From Gigantopelta aegis (lineage: Eukaryota > Mollusca > Gastropoda > Neomphalida > Peltospiridae), in assembly GCF_016097555.1 (NCBI RefSeq), contig NC_054701.1, positions 30,577,118-30,641,117 on the forward strand: a DNA stretch of 64,000 nt, written 5' to 3'. The translations under genes were made by a program, and so were the position numbers. Below, in pieces: positions 34,501 to 49,500 of this stretch. How positions within the stretch are numbered: the first letter of the stretch is position 1; the number at the start of each line of letters is the position of its first letter. Below the pieces are notes generated by a model. It was not told where the DNA came from. It searched no databases and was given only the letters and a program-made list of their open reading frames with translations.

Positions 34501-37500
34501 TTAATAATAAGTCTAATGAAAATCCAGAAAATTATTACATTCAATTATTTTCTGTTGCTGTTGTCAGTTGCTGGAATGTTTTTGTTTTGTTTTAGACTCG
34601 CTATGAAACATCAAAACCAGAGATCACGTGTCTGTGTTTGGACGTTGTTGGGACGTTTGTGTCATGGATTGACATAAGTCTTATCGCCAATGACAAGTTT
34701 GTGTCACTTCTTCTGCGGTTCCTGTCGATGACACTGCTCCGAGAAAGTGCTTGTGATTGCATTCATGAGATTGTCAGCAAAGGCATGGATCCGGTGGCCA
34801 AGACAACCCTGGTGGAATCCTTCATGTCTGTTCTCGAAAATTCTGGAATTCTTAAACCACCAGAGGTAGGATACACAATCCATTTTACCTTATTTATTTA
34901 TATTTATAAATGTCAGTACAGGTAATGTGTCATGTATAGAGCCCAATTTTAAGTATTATTTAGAGGATAAATGATATCATTTCTTCAACATCAAAGTCAA
35001 AATAAAATGAGAGGATAACCCTAGTACTGTATTTTCTGATTTGCTGATGTAGATTGCTTATTTTACTAGCACAATAAAAACATAATATCAATAACATTTC
35101 TTTTTCATCTCTTAAACAGAACATTTCTTTGTTTTTGTTCCGTGTACATTAACCAATGAAAGATTTTTTAATTTACGTGGTTGAAGTGTTTCAGATTAAC
35201 TTAAGTTGTGTTGGTGACTGTTTCATTTGATATGCAATGAATTGTGGGTTTATCCTTTTGTTATTTTTAACTTCATGATAATTTGTTGAATTGCATGGAT
35301 GAGACCAACGTAATATATTGAAATTATCTATGAATTATTTGTTTGTAGGATGAAGAAGGAGATTTTCTTGCTAAGCTGTCCAAACTTATGAATGGAATCA
35401 GTCTTGCTCTGTTATCGGCATGGCAGAAGTAAGTTTAATATGAGTTGTCACTATATTTGTGTCTTGAAAATATCTGGCATGTATGGTAACAATACAGAGA
35501 TCCCATTTCTGTCAGTATTATCTTGTGATTCTCTGTAATAGTAAAGATTGGTTTATCCATCCAGCCAGCCAACTGACTATCCCATCCATCCTATACATCT
35601 CATCCCATCCCATCCCAGTCCAACTATCCATCCCCTCCGTCCATCCCATCCCGTTTGTCTGTCCATTCCATCCATCCATCTCATCCGTCCATCCCATACA
35701 TCATGTCCGTCCATCCCATCCTGTCTATCCGTCCATTCCATCCATCTCATCCGTCCATCCCATACATCCTGTCCATCCATCCCATCTCGTCTGTCCATCC
35801 ATCCCATACATACATCCCATCCCATCTATCCATCCATGCCATCTCATTCAATTCATCTAATCCCATCCAGTCCTATCCCATCCCATCCCATCCCATCCAT
35901 CTGTCCATCCATCCATCCATCCATCCAACCATTTATTTTTAAAAAGAAATGTTGAAGATGGGAATGGCTTTGCTTTTTGTGTTGTTTAATTTTCACCAGA
36001 TTTTCTTTTCTTTAAAATACCATTTGCTGCTATTCAGCAACAGCTGGATACCTATGTTAATATTCTAAACAAAAGGGTCATAATTACTGTTATATGTCTG
36101 ACATATACCAGTGTGCTGGAGTGTCATACAAACATTCCTTTCTTCTGAACTTTGATACAATGTTGGCAGTTTGACTGGTACTTTCAGACTGGTGAGAATC
36201 GGAGATGAACAGAATGCTAACATCACTCTTAATGCTCTGGAGGCTAAAATACCATACATCCTGCGTTTCCTTGGTGACGAAGACGACGATGTTTCTGGTG
36301 CCGTGGCGATATTTGCTCAGGAGTACATTAACAGTCTTAAACAAGTGTCTAGTCTGAGTCAGCAACAACGGGAAATTATTGAGGTAAGATTAGGCTGGTA
36401 TTTCAGTTTAACAATGGGAAATTTATGAGGTAAAGTTCAGTTGGTATTTCCATTAAACAATGAGAAATTATTACGGTAACATTATGCTGATATTTCCATA
36501 AAATTGGAAATTACTGAGGTAACATTTTGGTAAGCTTGTGACAGTTGAAAATTATTTCACGCTGGACAGAAACATGATATGGGCAGGACGTAGCCCAGTG
36601 GTAAAGTGCTTGCTTGATGTGCGGTCGGTGTGGGATCGATTCCCATAGGTGGGCCCATTGGGCTATTTCACATTCCAGCTAGTGCATCACGACTGGTATA
36701 TTAAAGGATGTGCTATGTTCTATCCTGTCTGTGGGATGGTGCATATAAAAGATCCGTTGCTGCTAATAAAAAAATGTAGTAGGTTTTCTCTCTAAGAATA
36801 TATGTCAAAATTACCAAATGTTTGACATCCAATAGCTGATGATTAATAAGTCAATGTGCTCTTGTGGTGTCGTTAAACAAAACAAACTTCTTTTTTTATA
36901 AACATGATTCGAAATGGAAGCTTGTTTAATATCCTCTAATTGCTAAACAGAAAAGGGTTTAATTTCTTTAACGACACCACTAGTTAATCTTCAGCTGTTG
37001 GATGTCAAACGTTTAATAAATCCGATTCACACAGTTTGTGGATGATTTTTTTTTCATACCGCGATGAACATAAAAGAAATAACAGACAGTCCTTAAATGT
37101 TGATGACCTACACCTCTAAATACATAGTTTGTGATTTCTTTTATACAGGGATTGCTGATTACAGTTGTTAAGAAAATGAAGTACGATGAATCCTACAACT
37201 TTGAGCAAGAGGTACACATAGTAATGATTACAGCTAAAACATCGGTTACGGTTGCTTTAATTTATGCATTTCAGTCTGTATAACAAATTTATATATTATA
37301 AATTGGATTAATATTGTGCCATGCATTTTTTGCACTGTAATGCATATTTGTGATGTGTAAATTTGTGAACAATCATTGGTCAGTGGTAAAGCGTTCGCTT
37401 GATGCACGGTCTGTCCAGGATCGATCACCATCGGAGGACCCATTGGGCTATTTCTCGTACCTGCCAGCGCACCACAACCGGTGTAACAAAGGCTGTGGTA

Positions 37501-40500
37501 TGTACTATCCTGTCTGCGGGATGGTGCATATAAAAGATCCCTTGCTTGTAATCGAAAAAAGAGTAACCCATGAAGTGGCAACAGCGAGTTTCCTCTCTCA
37601 ATATCTGTGTGGTCCTTAACCATATGTCTGACGCCATATAACTGTAAAATAAAATGAGTGCATCGTTAAATAAAACATTTCCTTCCTTCAGTCATTGGTA
37701 TGGACTGCGTATCTACAATGAAAATAATGTGATACGGTTGAGTATGAATGACATGAAATGTAAATGTATTTACGATACTTTTTGTGTAAATGCTATCTTG
37801 TCTATGGTAAATTTAAATATGCTAATATCAAAATAAAATTAATAGGTTTCTTTTTCACAACCATTTCTTTTACACATGACTATATCTCACATTCTACTTA
37901 AAAAGTATTCTATTCTTTTTCTGTTTTAATAGGGTGAAGATGAAGCCATGTTCCAGGACTACCGCAAACAGATGAAGACAATTTTCAACAACTTAGCACA
38001 GTTGGTCAGTTTATTAGTACAAACCAAGGCTTATTTACTAAACTATTACTTAATCATTTTTTAAAGTTCAGTTATAATAAGTATTATACCCTTTTTTCAT
38101 TGTCTTCAAAGACTGGTGAATATAATTTTACTAATCACTTGAAACAATTTTAGTTACAGTTTTAAATTAATATGACAGGACATTTTGATACTGGTTTTTG
38201 CGAGGAATATGGCTGCTTTGTTTTTAGATAAAATTTTAAAATACAGCATGTTAACCTGTTGGTCAACCTCATTGCAGGGATTCTAGATTATGGTAACCCC
38301 ACTCCCATGGCTAGTGATATTCAATGTTGGGCTAGTAAATAACTACTATTGTCATGCCCGATGGCTAATTAATTTGTTTGGGTCAAATGTTGCAGTTAAG
38401 TCTATTTTGTAAATATGAATATCCTGCCCCCACCCCAACCCCCCAATGTTAGTGTTTTTATGCTCTATCTCCCTCTTTAGGTGACATATCTGATTATTAC
38501 TATTACCGTATATTGCCGTGTATTAGCCGACTCCTGGGATAAGCCAACCTTTTAGTTTGACCCTAAATATCTAGTACAAAATCATCGGCCTTGTGTATAA
38601 GCCGAAGTCATCTTTTGTCCAGTTATATATTGTATCAATTTCAATAATACTGTCAACAAATAGACTTGTGCTTTTCTTGTTCATTATATTTGTTTTCCCT
38701 TTAATTATTACAAAAACAGTAATCGCAATCGCAGTCAATGCGGCAATGCTAACATCTACCATGCCGTGAAAAATCATTTAGAACTGATAAAGCATAACAA
38801 AAATAAATAATTCAAGCTGTAACAACATATCACTGAACACAAGTAATTAATTCATTCACTGGACAGCAAAAAGTAAAATCATTGAGGCATGTTTAATCTC
38901 CCACCACACACACACAGAAACAAAAGATCATGCAGCTGTTCACTGTATATGGTATGGTCATGTGACAATTGTGGGAGTAATTATCGTCCTGAAATTCCTG
39001 TTATGTTTTTTCAGTTGGTAATGTTAATAATGAGCTTAATTTATTTATGGCATTACTTTGCACCCTCCCAACAAAACAATAATATTAGAAATATGATACT
39101 TGTTTGAAGAAAAAAACCTGTTTTGTATCTGAAATTTGCGATATGAAAGACTGGTCCCAGCACAGGTCAAACAAAGATGGCGGACAGTTGGAAAGAATAT
39201 GTTTTTACCATTGAAATGACAATAAAACAAGTAATTTTTTATTATTATTCATCAAACTTATAACGCATTCAAGAACAAAAACCTGCATAATATTGCATGA
39301 TGGGGTGTTTTATTTATACTGTGCACAAATTATTGTTACATAATTTGTGAAAGGCTAAGGGTCTGATCAAAATTTATAAGTAGCGGTCGGGAGTATTTGC
39401 GATCGGAATTTTACACTCCCATATTGTTGCCTCCGTGTATAAGACGACTCTCTTCTTTTGGAAAGTGTTTCTAGACTTCAAAAGTCGGCTTATACATGGC
39501 AATATACGGTATTTAGTAAAATTGTATTAACTTAAAGTAAAGTAGGGCAAGTGAATTTTTAATCGTGGCTAGTACATTTTTTTAAATCACTGATCCCATG
39601 GCTAGTGGATTTTATAAAAACTCTAGAATCCCTGCTCATTGGATTTTGCAATAATAAAAATTAATATAATAGTAGATTAAATTTACTGGATGTAATTTTT
39701 CCTGGGCCTGTAGTTCAAGGTATAGAAGAGAAAAAAATGTGTGGTCATTATGCAGCTCTGACACTTCCCCTTCAATAATATAAACTTTGAATAATGAATC
39801 TCGCATATTTTAATTAATTGCAGGATTCACAGCTAATTATTCTGACAGTGCACAACTTTGCCACACAGATATTACCTCAGTGGGAAGCGGCCAGTATTGA
39901 AGATGTCGAAATGGCCGTTACACTTTTGTATATGTTAGGAGAAGCCGTTCCGGTAAGTGGTATAGTCAAACACGTCAGTTTAAAGAAACAGCCTTCATTT
40001 GTGTATTGAAAAAGGACCTTAGTGGCACATTAAACTTAATTGTTTTGGGGTGGTTTTCTTTAGTATACCTTTAAGATTTAATCCACGTATCTTGGTTCTA
40101 ACTTTTTTTGTAAAATTTAATAGGGATCTTAAAAAAGCTTAATATGTAAGATTTTATGGAATATAATATCTAGTAGGTTAGGTGAGGTCGAGGTTCCTTT
40201 ATTTACTCTTCAGAACATATTTTATTTATTGTATTTGATATTTCATTGTAGGCCTCTCATGGTCAACATTTCAGTGGCAATCTAGCCAAGACGTCAGCTC
40301 TGCAAGAGATGATGAGACTGGTAAGTACATATAGATAAAAATGAGGTCAGATTTAACTTTAATCAGATCCTGCATGACCAACAGTAGTGAAAGTCCCTCA
40401 ACAAAGGGGTAGGGGAATTAACAAAAAAACAATAGTGAATGTTTTTGAGATGGATAATTTTTCATAAGAATTCTTTTTTTGTAATTTAATTTTTTGTCTT

Positions 40501-43500
40501 CTGTTAATAAAATCAAAATATGACATACAGGTATTACTTATCGATGACTTCAACATTTACCTTTAGGTCAACTTTAAATTTTTGTGTTTAGCACCATTTT
40601 TTTACTTAATAAAACATGGTTTATATTTGCTTCTGTGAATGTTCATCACAGAGCAGTCAAAAAATATTTTAAATTTTAACTGATTTTTAAAAAATAAAAA
40701 TTTAATTTTGTGATCTTGTATTAATTTTTTTTTAATATATATATAGAACTAGATTAAACATGAATTTTACATTACAAATTCTTCTATAAAATTAATTTTA
40801 TTATTTAAACCTATATTGAGATCAATATCTATTATGCATCTTAGAGCGACACCAAATCAGTAAATGGTACACAAGAATTTTATTCTGTTGGATTCTTGTT
40901 CAAAGAGATGACAATGTTCTATGTAGTTATTTTTTTTACACAAATGGTTTTTTAATTTATTGATAAAAAAACAAAACAAGTCTTACATTAATAACCTTTT
41001 GAGATATTTATTATATGTTGATCTGTTCTAGCTGATTACCAGTCGTGTGAGTTCGAATGGTCACATGATCATCCAGCTTCAGTTCTTTGAAACAGTTGTC
41101 CGATACGACAAGTTCTTCAGCTGTGAACCAGAGCACATTCCTCATGTTGTTGTGAGTACACACTACAGTAGTTGGATATATAAACATGTGCCCTTGTGTA
41201 AACATTCAATTTTAAGAGAATTGTTAAACAAGACTGTGGAAACTTAATGATGTTGATCATACATCCTTTCATCCATATATGTGCCATTGTTTTAGGAGAC
41301 ATTCCTTTAAAACATAATTGAATAATTTTTGCAAGGAAATGATACCAACAGACATTCTGATAAATGGGGATTATTAATAATAAATAATAAACAAATTTCC
41401 TTTTTGTTTGTTAGATGGCATTTCTTGACGAGAGAGGTTTCCGACACAGATCACCAAAAGTGAGAAGTCGAACAGCTTACTTATTTTCCAGATTTGTTAA
41501 AGGATTGAAGTAAGTGTTTTAAGTCTTGTGAAACATGTTTCGTTTACCTGTCAAGCAACTATTTCTTTACCACCTAGTTTATTCTTTATTAGAGAGGTTT
41601 CATTATCCCACCCCGGAACTGTTCCATTGAGAAATAATCAACTTTCATGGTCTACTGGTTTCTTTTCTTTTAGTTGGCTTACAGGAATCTGACTCTGGAT
41701 TTCGGTTTGTCTCGGCATTTTATTATGAAGGACAGGACGTAGCTCAGTGGTACAGCGCTAACTTGATGTGCAGTCGGTCTGGGATCAATCCCTGTCGGTG
41801 GGCCCATTGGGCTGTTTCTCGTTCCAGCCAGTGCACCACAACTGGTATAACAAAGGCTGGGGTATGTGCTATCCTATCTTTGGGATGGTGCATATAAAAG
41901 ATCCTTTGCTGCTAATCATAAAGAGTAGCCCATGAAGTGACGACAGCAGGTTAACTCTCTCAATATAAAAAAATAATCCAAAGCCAAAACCATTAAACTG
42001 ATCACCCTGTTGTTGCAGATCTCACATGCAGAACTACCTGGAAGACATTCTCAAACAGATGCAGGACCTCCTCGTGTTGAATACACCCGACAATGGGTAC
42101 CAGCAGTTCCTGTCGGACGATGACCAGCTCTTCATGTACGAGACGGCTGGCATTCTCATCACATCCAGTGGCCTGTCATCAGAGGTAAGACTTATTAGAT
42201 CACTCTTCATGTACGATACGGCCGGTATTCTCATCACATCCAGTGGCCTGTCATCAGAGGTAAGACTATTGGATGACTCTTCATGTACTAGACGGCTGGC
42301 ATTCTCATCACATCCAGTGGCCTGTCATCAGAGGTAAGACTTATTAGATCACTCTTCATGTACGATACGGCCGGTATTCTCATCACATCCAGTGGCCTGT
42401 CATCAGAGGTAAGACTTATTAGATGACTCTTCATGTACGAGACGGCTGGCATTCTCATCACATCCAGTGACCTGTCATCAGCAGTGCTCTACAATGTGAG
42501 TAAAATACTCGCCATGGCGACTAAAAACATTCCCTGGCGTCTAAAATATAAAATCACATTCGCCAGTTGGCGACTGTCCAGTAATGTTACTTTAATCTGT
42601 AAACAAAACTGGACATCAGAAAACACAGTGGACCAGTAGCAATGTATATTCCATAAAACATATTTTTTATCGGTAGTTTGTTGGGAAAATAAAAGTTTGA
42701 GACAAGTTAATCGGACTGAATAACGGTGACGTTAAGGGAGGTAATACTTCATTATGATGTTATCTCCCTTAACTTGAATTTCAAACATTTGGAAATAATT
42801 CGGCCCCAGTTCAGTTTTGGACCAAGAGCCAGGTTTTAGAATGAGATTGTTGATTCACTGTGTGTCTTTACGTGTCTGTTTCAAACTCAAACGTTAATTA
42901 TTTTAAATGTCGACTTATATACTACTCAAAAGAATTTAAGGGTCAAAAATGTATAACCAAATAAGTTTCAGAGTGTATTAGATTGATGATGTAAACTACA
43001 CCAAATTTTTTATTTATTGTTCCATATTTACCAAAAACCACAAATAAACATCACTGTATACAAGAAAGTCACATGACATGCTGTCAAAGTTGAAGGTTGT
43101 CAAACATGGATTTTACACATTAAAACATTCGTTTAATAGTGTGTGAATCCACCCCTGGTGCGAATACACTCAACACATCGTTGCCTCATGCTGTTGATCG
43201 GACGTCTGAAGAACTCTTGGGGAATGGCCTGCCACTCTGCCATAAGAAGTTGACCCAGATCATGAAGGTTGGCCGGAGGGGCATGGTTATCCCGAACTCT
43301 CCTGCCTAATTCGTCCCAGGCGTGCTCTATTGGGGCCAAGTCAGGCGAATATGCTGGCCAATCCATCCTGGCGATACCTTGTTGTCTGAGAAAGTCCGTT
43401 ACCACCCTAGCGCGGTGGGGTCTGGCATTGTCATCCTGCAGATCTGCCCCGCCGCCAATCTGCTGAAGGCCTGGGAGAACCAAGGGCCGGAAATCTCATT

Positions 43501-46500
43501 CAGATAGCGGATTCCATTCAGATTGCCATCCACCACATAGAGGGGGTGTCCTGTGGTGGATAGAGATGCCGTCCCACACCATGACGCTGCCACCACCGAA
43601 CCGGTGACGTTGTCTAACGTTAACGTCAGCGAAGCGCTCCCCAGGACGTCTGTAGACACGAACCCGACCGTCGTTGAACTGGAGACTAAACCTGGACTCA
43701 TCAGTGAACATCACTCGACCCCACTGAACACGTTGCCACCGCAGATGAAGCATGCACCAGTGACGTCTGGCCGTTCTGTGACGTGGTAGGAGTGGTGGTC
43801 GAACAGCCTGGTGACGGCAGCGTAGATTATTGGCTCTCAGACGATTGCGTATTGTTTGATCAGACACTCGAGTTCCAGTCGCAGTCCGCAGATTGTCACG
43901 TAATCGGCGTGCAGTGTTTGTGCGTTGACGTAGAGCCATATTGGTGATGTAGCGGTCCTCTCTATTTGTAGTGCTTCGGGGTCTTTCCGAACGTGGACGA
44001 TTTCGAACAGAATTCGTTGCTTGGTACTGTTGCCACAGTCGGCCAACGACACTCTGACTGACACCAAGTCTCAGAGCAACATTTCTTTGCGTATTGCCAT
44101 CCTGAAGCCAAGCAATAGCCCTTCCTCGATCTTCGATAGTCAGTTGACGTCGTACCATTGTCGAATTTGGAGTGTGCACCGTACACGAGTGCAAGCTCCA
44201 ATTATATGGAAATTCAGCATTGGGAACATGGAATACACATGCAAAGCGTGCAAATGAAGCGCTTTGTGAAAAAGCAAGTTATGGGCACTTAGCAGACCTT
44301 TCGCTTTCGCCCTAATTTACGTGCAAATGTAAGCATGTTTTCGCCATTAGAACTAGTTGACAGTGTCAATGACAGTGGATTTTAATTCATTTATGGGTTG
44401 CTTAGACCCACTTTCGTCAAAATGGAACAATACCATGCGTGACATTATGGTGTAGCTAATATAACTGACATTCAGAAAATAATGTCGAAAATATCGTCTG
44501 ACCCTTAAATTCTTTTGAGTAGTATATATGCGTTATACTGGGCTCCAATTGTGTTGTGCTTATCGTGATAACGGGTCCTCCCACAATAATGACGTGTCCC
44601 GTCATGAATGTTGTTTTAATCACGTTGGAAGTCGTGTTCATCAGTGGAGGATGAAAACATGTTTATATTTTCATGACGCGACTTTAGATGGCTTTAAAGA
44701 TACAACTATTTACAAAACAGTATTTACAGATTGCCAAGGCAGTATTTGATGAAAATAAATATTATTTAAACCAAAAGTAAGGTAGCCGATTGGTATCTAC
44801 TAGTAACATGTTGAAGCCTGGTAATTATTATCACAATGCTTTTATTTAACTTTTAATGAGTACTACAATTTAAATGCATATCTTAGCAGTGCCATTAAAA
44901 TAGTAATTCGCTTAATTTCATTTAATAAAATTATTGGGTACGGAATTTGATAATGATAGTTAATAATCCTTCAGTTTTAGTGGAACCGGACACAAACAGT
45001 AACTTATAATTAGTATTTAACAACTAGGAATTACCCCTTCACAAGTTCATTCGAATGTGGTCTAATAACAATTTCGGCATTAGTAATGTGCCGTAAAATG
45101 GCAGATGAATCGATTTAATTACAAGAATATATTAGCTGGCTACTAAATATAAGTGGCTGGCGACTAAAATATTATACTTTACTGGCCAGGGAAGAGTAAA
45201 TTTGAACTTGCTTTGTAGAGCACTGATTAGAGATAAGACTTATTAGATGACTCTTCATGTACGAGACGGCTGGCATTCTCATCACATCCAGTGGTCTGTC
45301 ATCAGAGGTAAGACTTATTAGATCACTCTTCATGTACGAGACGGCTGCCATTCTCATCACATCCAGTGGCCTGTCATCAGAGGTAAGTTTTATTAGAAAG
45401 AAAGAAAGAAAAATGTTTTATTTAACGACACACTCAACACATTTTATTTATGGTTATATGGTGTCAGACATATGGTTGAGGACCACACAGATATTGTGAC
45501 AGGGAGCGCTGTCGCCACTTCATGGGCTACTATTTTCGATTAGCAGCAAGGGATCTTTTATATCCACCATCCTACAGACAGGGTAGTACATACCATGGCC
45601 TTTGATATACCAGTCAAGAAATAGCCCAATGAGCCCACCGATGGGGATCGATCCCATACCAACCGCGTATTGAGTGAGCGCTTTACCACTGGGCTATGTC
45701 CCGCCCCAAGTTTTATTAGATTGCTTTCATGCCCAAATCATAAATGTATGCTGAAACCTAAGAAATATTCCCCAGTCTGAAGGATATCATAAAAATATAA
45801 TTTAGGATATTTATATAGCATGCTTCAGTAAGGGCTGTTAAAGAATTAATCATATATGTGGCTGTGGTATGTGCTGTCTGGGAAAGTGCATAAAAAAGAT
45901 CTCTAGCTGCTAACTAAAAAATGTAGCACATTTTCTCCTCACAACTATATATCAGAATTATCAAAAATTTTACATTCTATAGCTGATTATTAATTAAATC
46001 TATGTGCTCTAGTGGTGTCTTTTAACGCACACAAAAAACTTTTTTTTAATTATATGGAGGAGGTGAGAGGCAATCTTTTTTATATACCCACAACCTACAA
46101 AGTAAAATTTTATATAAGCCATGTATTCATGGAGAGAAAACATTACGCCAAACCACCATCCTTCATCCCCATGACATCAGTTATAGATCAGCTCGAATTA
46201 AGTTTCATTATATATCAAATGTTATTTTATGTTCCATGCCTTTCTAGATGAAGCATTTATTTTTGAGAGTAATATTCTTTTCATTTTAGAAAAAGCAACT
46301 GCTCATGAGAAACCTGTTGGCACCAATAGCAACCAAGTACGAAGGTCTTCTCGGAAAGTTTTTCCAGGAAACGAATGAACAGAGGCAGCTGGCTTATGCA
46401 CGCTGCATTACTAGCGCTATGGCACTTGCAAGGTTTGTGCTCATCACTAATTTAGCAATAGTGCATTGCTATGTTTCTTAAACATATGGACAACATCAAG

Positions 46501-49500
46501 AACCATGTTTTGCGGTAACAATATATTAGATACTAAATATCTGTAGTGAGGGATTTTTCCCATCTCAACCAATGCGCCATGACTGGTATGTCAAAGGCCA
46601 TGATTTGTGCCGACTTTTGGGAAAATGCAAGTAAAAGGTCCCTCATTGTTAATGGGAAAATGCAGCATTTGTTCTGAGAAGACTACATGTCGCAGTTGCC
46701 AAATGTTGGACATCCATTAGCTGATAATTAATCAGTGGGGTATAGTTGTGTCATTCTATTAGACATTCCTTTCCTTTTCATGTCTCGCACTAATTATAGC
46801 TTCTTTTAATTATAACTGGTTAAAATTGTAAGTCTGTTAACGTTTTCTTGTCTGGACCATATATTGCATACAGATGCATACAGGACCATCAAACCTCACA
46901 TGTAGGAACAACTTGGGATGGTGATGTGTCAGTACTATTACTAGGTCACTGTAGTTTATCCTACTAAAAATTATATTTGATTTTTTTGTTTTGTTAATTT
47001 ATCTCTACTACTTTTGTATGTATGTAGGAAAAAGTAAATAATGAAAATGTAATTGCTTTTTAATTAACTACTTCATGTAGATTATAAAATCACATCTACT
47101 TTGTTTTCATTCCTGCCAGGGGCGAGACGTAGCTCAGTGGTACAGCACTCGCTTGATGCGCTGTCAGTCTGGGATCGATCTCCGTCGCTAGGTCAATTGG
47201 ACTATTTCTCGTTTCAGCCTGTGCACCACGACTGGTATATCAAAGGCCGTGGTATGTGCTATTCTGTCTGTGGGATAGTGCATATAAAAGATCCATTGCT
47301 GCTAATCGAAAAGAGTAGCCCATGAATTGGCGACATCGGGTTTCCTCTCTCAATATCTGTGTGGTCCTTAACCATATGTCCGAAGCCATATAACTGTAAA
47401 TAAAATGTGTTGAGTGTGTCATTAAATAAAACATTTCTTTCCTTCCTTCAGCCGTGCCAGTAAGTGTTTTTCAAGCCAGCAGACGATGAAGCAGAGCGGG
47501 TGTATCGAGGTGTTCACCGAGCTGCTCAAGCTGTTCCTGGTGGCGCTCAACGCCCCCGCTCACCGCCAGATGCTGCACACGGGGGTGAGGCAGTACCTCC
47601 ACCGCATGGTCGTGTGTCTGGAGAAGGAGATCCTGCCCTTCATCCCCATCATCCTGGAGAACCTCCTCAAACAGCCCGAGGTCAAGGAGCTGTACGACTT
47701 CATACCGCTCCTCAACCAGCTCACCATGAAGTTCAAGGTAAATTACTGTCACGTTCATACTTCATACCGCTCCTCAACCAGCTCACCATGAAGTTCAAGG
47801 TAAAGTACTGTCACGTTCATACTTCATACCGCTCCTCAACCAGCTCACCATGAAGTTCAAGTAAAGTACTGTCACTTTCATACCACTCCTCAACAAGCTC
47901 ACCATGAAGTTCTAGGTAAAGTACTGTCGAGTTCATACTTCATAGCTCTCCTGAACCAGCTCACCATATGAAGTTCACGGTAAAGTAATGTTGAGTTCAT
48001 ACTTCATACTGCTCCTCAACCAGCTCACCATGAAGTTCAAGGTAAAGTACTGTCCGGTTCATACTTCATACCACTCCTCAACCAGCTCACCATGAAGTTC
48101 AAGATAAAGTACTGTCGAGTTCATACTTCATACTGCTCCTTAGTTATGGTATTGTAACGGAAACTTTCGCCTATGTCTCGGTTACCGTTACGGGATATGG
48201 ATGTCATTTCTTCATAGCAGAGCCGCCACAGATCACAGCGGCACGTTTCCCGCCAATATTATCGCACATTTTGTTCAAATAAAGTTGTAGTTGTATACAT
48301 AGTTAAGTTTCTTCACTACTGACACGCATCAGGAGCCATAAAGATGTCTTATGTATTGGTAAGCCCTTAAAATTCGCAATGTACAATGTCATCTGGCTAT
48401 TCTTATCCCTCGACTGCCATGTTGGTTGTAAGTAGTTTCCTCCGCTATCTTCTTCGGAGCACCGCAGAAACTGCATCGAGTAATATATATATATATATTT
48501 TTTTTTTTTACATACACAAAACTATTTATTAACTGTAGGTATTTTAAAACCATATACTGTCCGAGATGAGCTCATGAGGAATATTTGGCAATCACTAATA
48601 GTAATACAGTGTTAATAATAACAACAATAAATTGATTAATTCAAGTCTAAGACTACACTACTAGCTCAAAGTTAACATTTTATTTACAGTTCTTCTTCTG
48701 AGATCTGAGATAACCCACTACAATAATGCACAAAATACACACCAATATTAAAATGACATTCTACCACTACACTATTAGCAAACAGCTAGCACTGTAACTT
48801 AGTGTAAGTACTTTAAAAATGACTACTGTCGACGACGGTCACTTTTCACACCCTTATTTTGGCTTTGCACACAATAAATATCCTACAGTAATGTCACTTG
48901 AAATCTATATTTCGTAGATAGTACATTTTTTTTTAATCACAAGATTTTCTTCAGAGTGAAGTGCATTAGTAATGTTAAAAAACCCCAAAAAAACCCATTC
49001 TATAGCAATTTTGCTTTGAAATGTTTCCAGCGTTCTTAAAACGGAAACGTCATTCACCCAGGTTATTGTTCTTGTAAAGACGTCAGGCAAATTGTTTTTT
49101 TTTTAAAATAAATAAATCTATATTATTGCAATGCTTCGCCACATTAAAATAAAAACTGGTCTACTTACCTTGACCTCTGTCAAAAAAGTTCCGAGAGCAA
49201 ACAATGCAGTTTAAATGTGGGTATGTTTTTATTTTTTATAATTTTAGACGAACTATTAAGTTTAAGTTTTAAAAGATAAAAGAAATAAAAAAAATACATT
49301 TCGTCAAATATATCATAAAACTAAAATTACTCTAGTAGATAGTATATATTTTCATGTATGGATAGGCTATTTCACATTCTCACGAACTTCTCGTATTATC
49401 CGTCATGGCTGCCGAAGAACGCTTTTAGTCTTGATAATTGTTAATCTGCATTGTATTAATTATATTTGCAACAACAATTAATTTAATATATATGAACTAT

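Larger units (their letters stand above)
42482..45225. mobile_element. DNA transposon with CAGTGCTCTACAA ends, carrying a Tc1
   Basis: Ends CAGTGCTCTACAA and TTGTAGAGCACTG are exact inverses; ATCAG/ATTAG flank it, matching the interrupted exon-16 repeat unit. The element's own sequence is 42482-42919 plus 44525-45225; no coding sequence is recognised in it. Contains GGCGACTAAA words near both ends. Confidence 0.8.

Noticed and set aside
35483-35955. Overlapping 80-135-codon ORFs on both strands rich in His/Pro/Ser/Ile or Trp/Asp/Gly
   Set aside because: They are the CATCC minisatellite read in several frames.
47471-47758. 95-codon minus-strand ORF
   Set aside because: Shadow of GC-rich XPOT exon 18.
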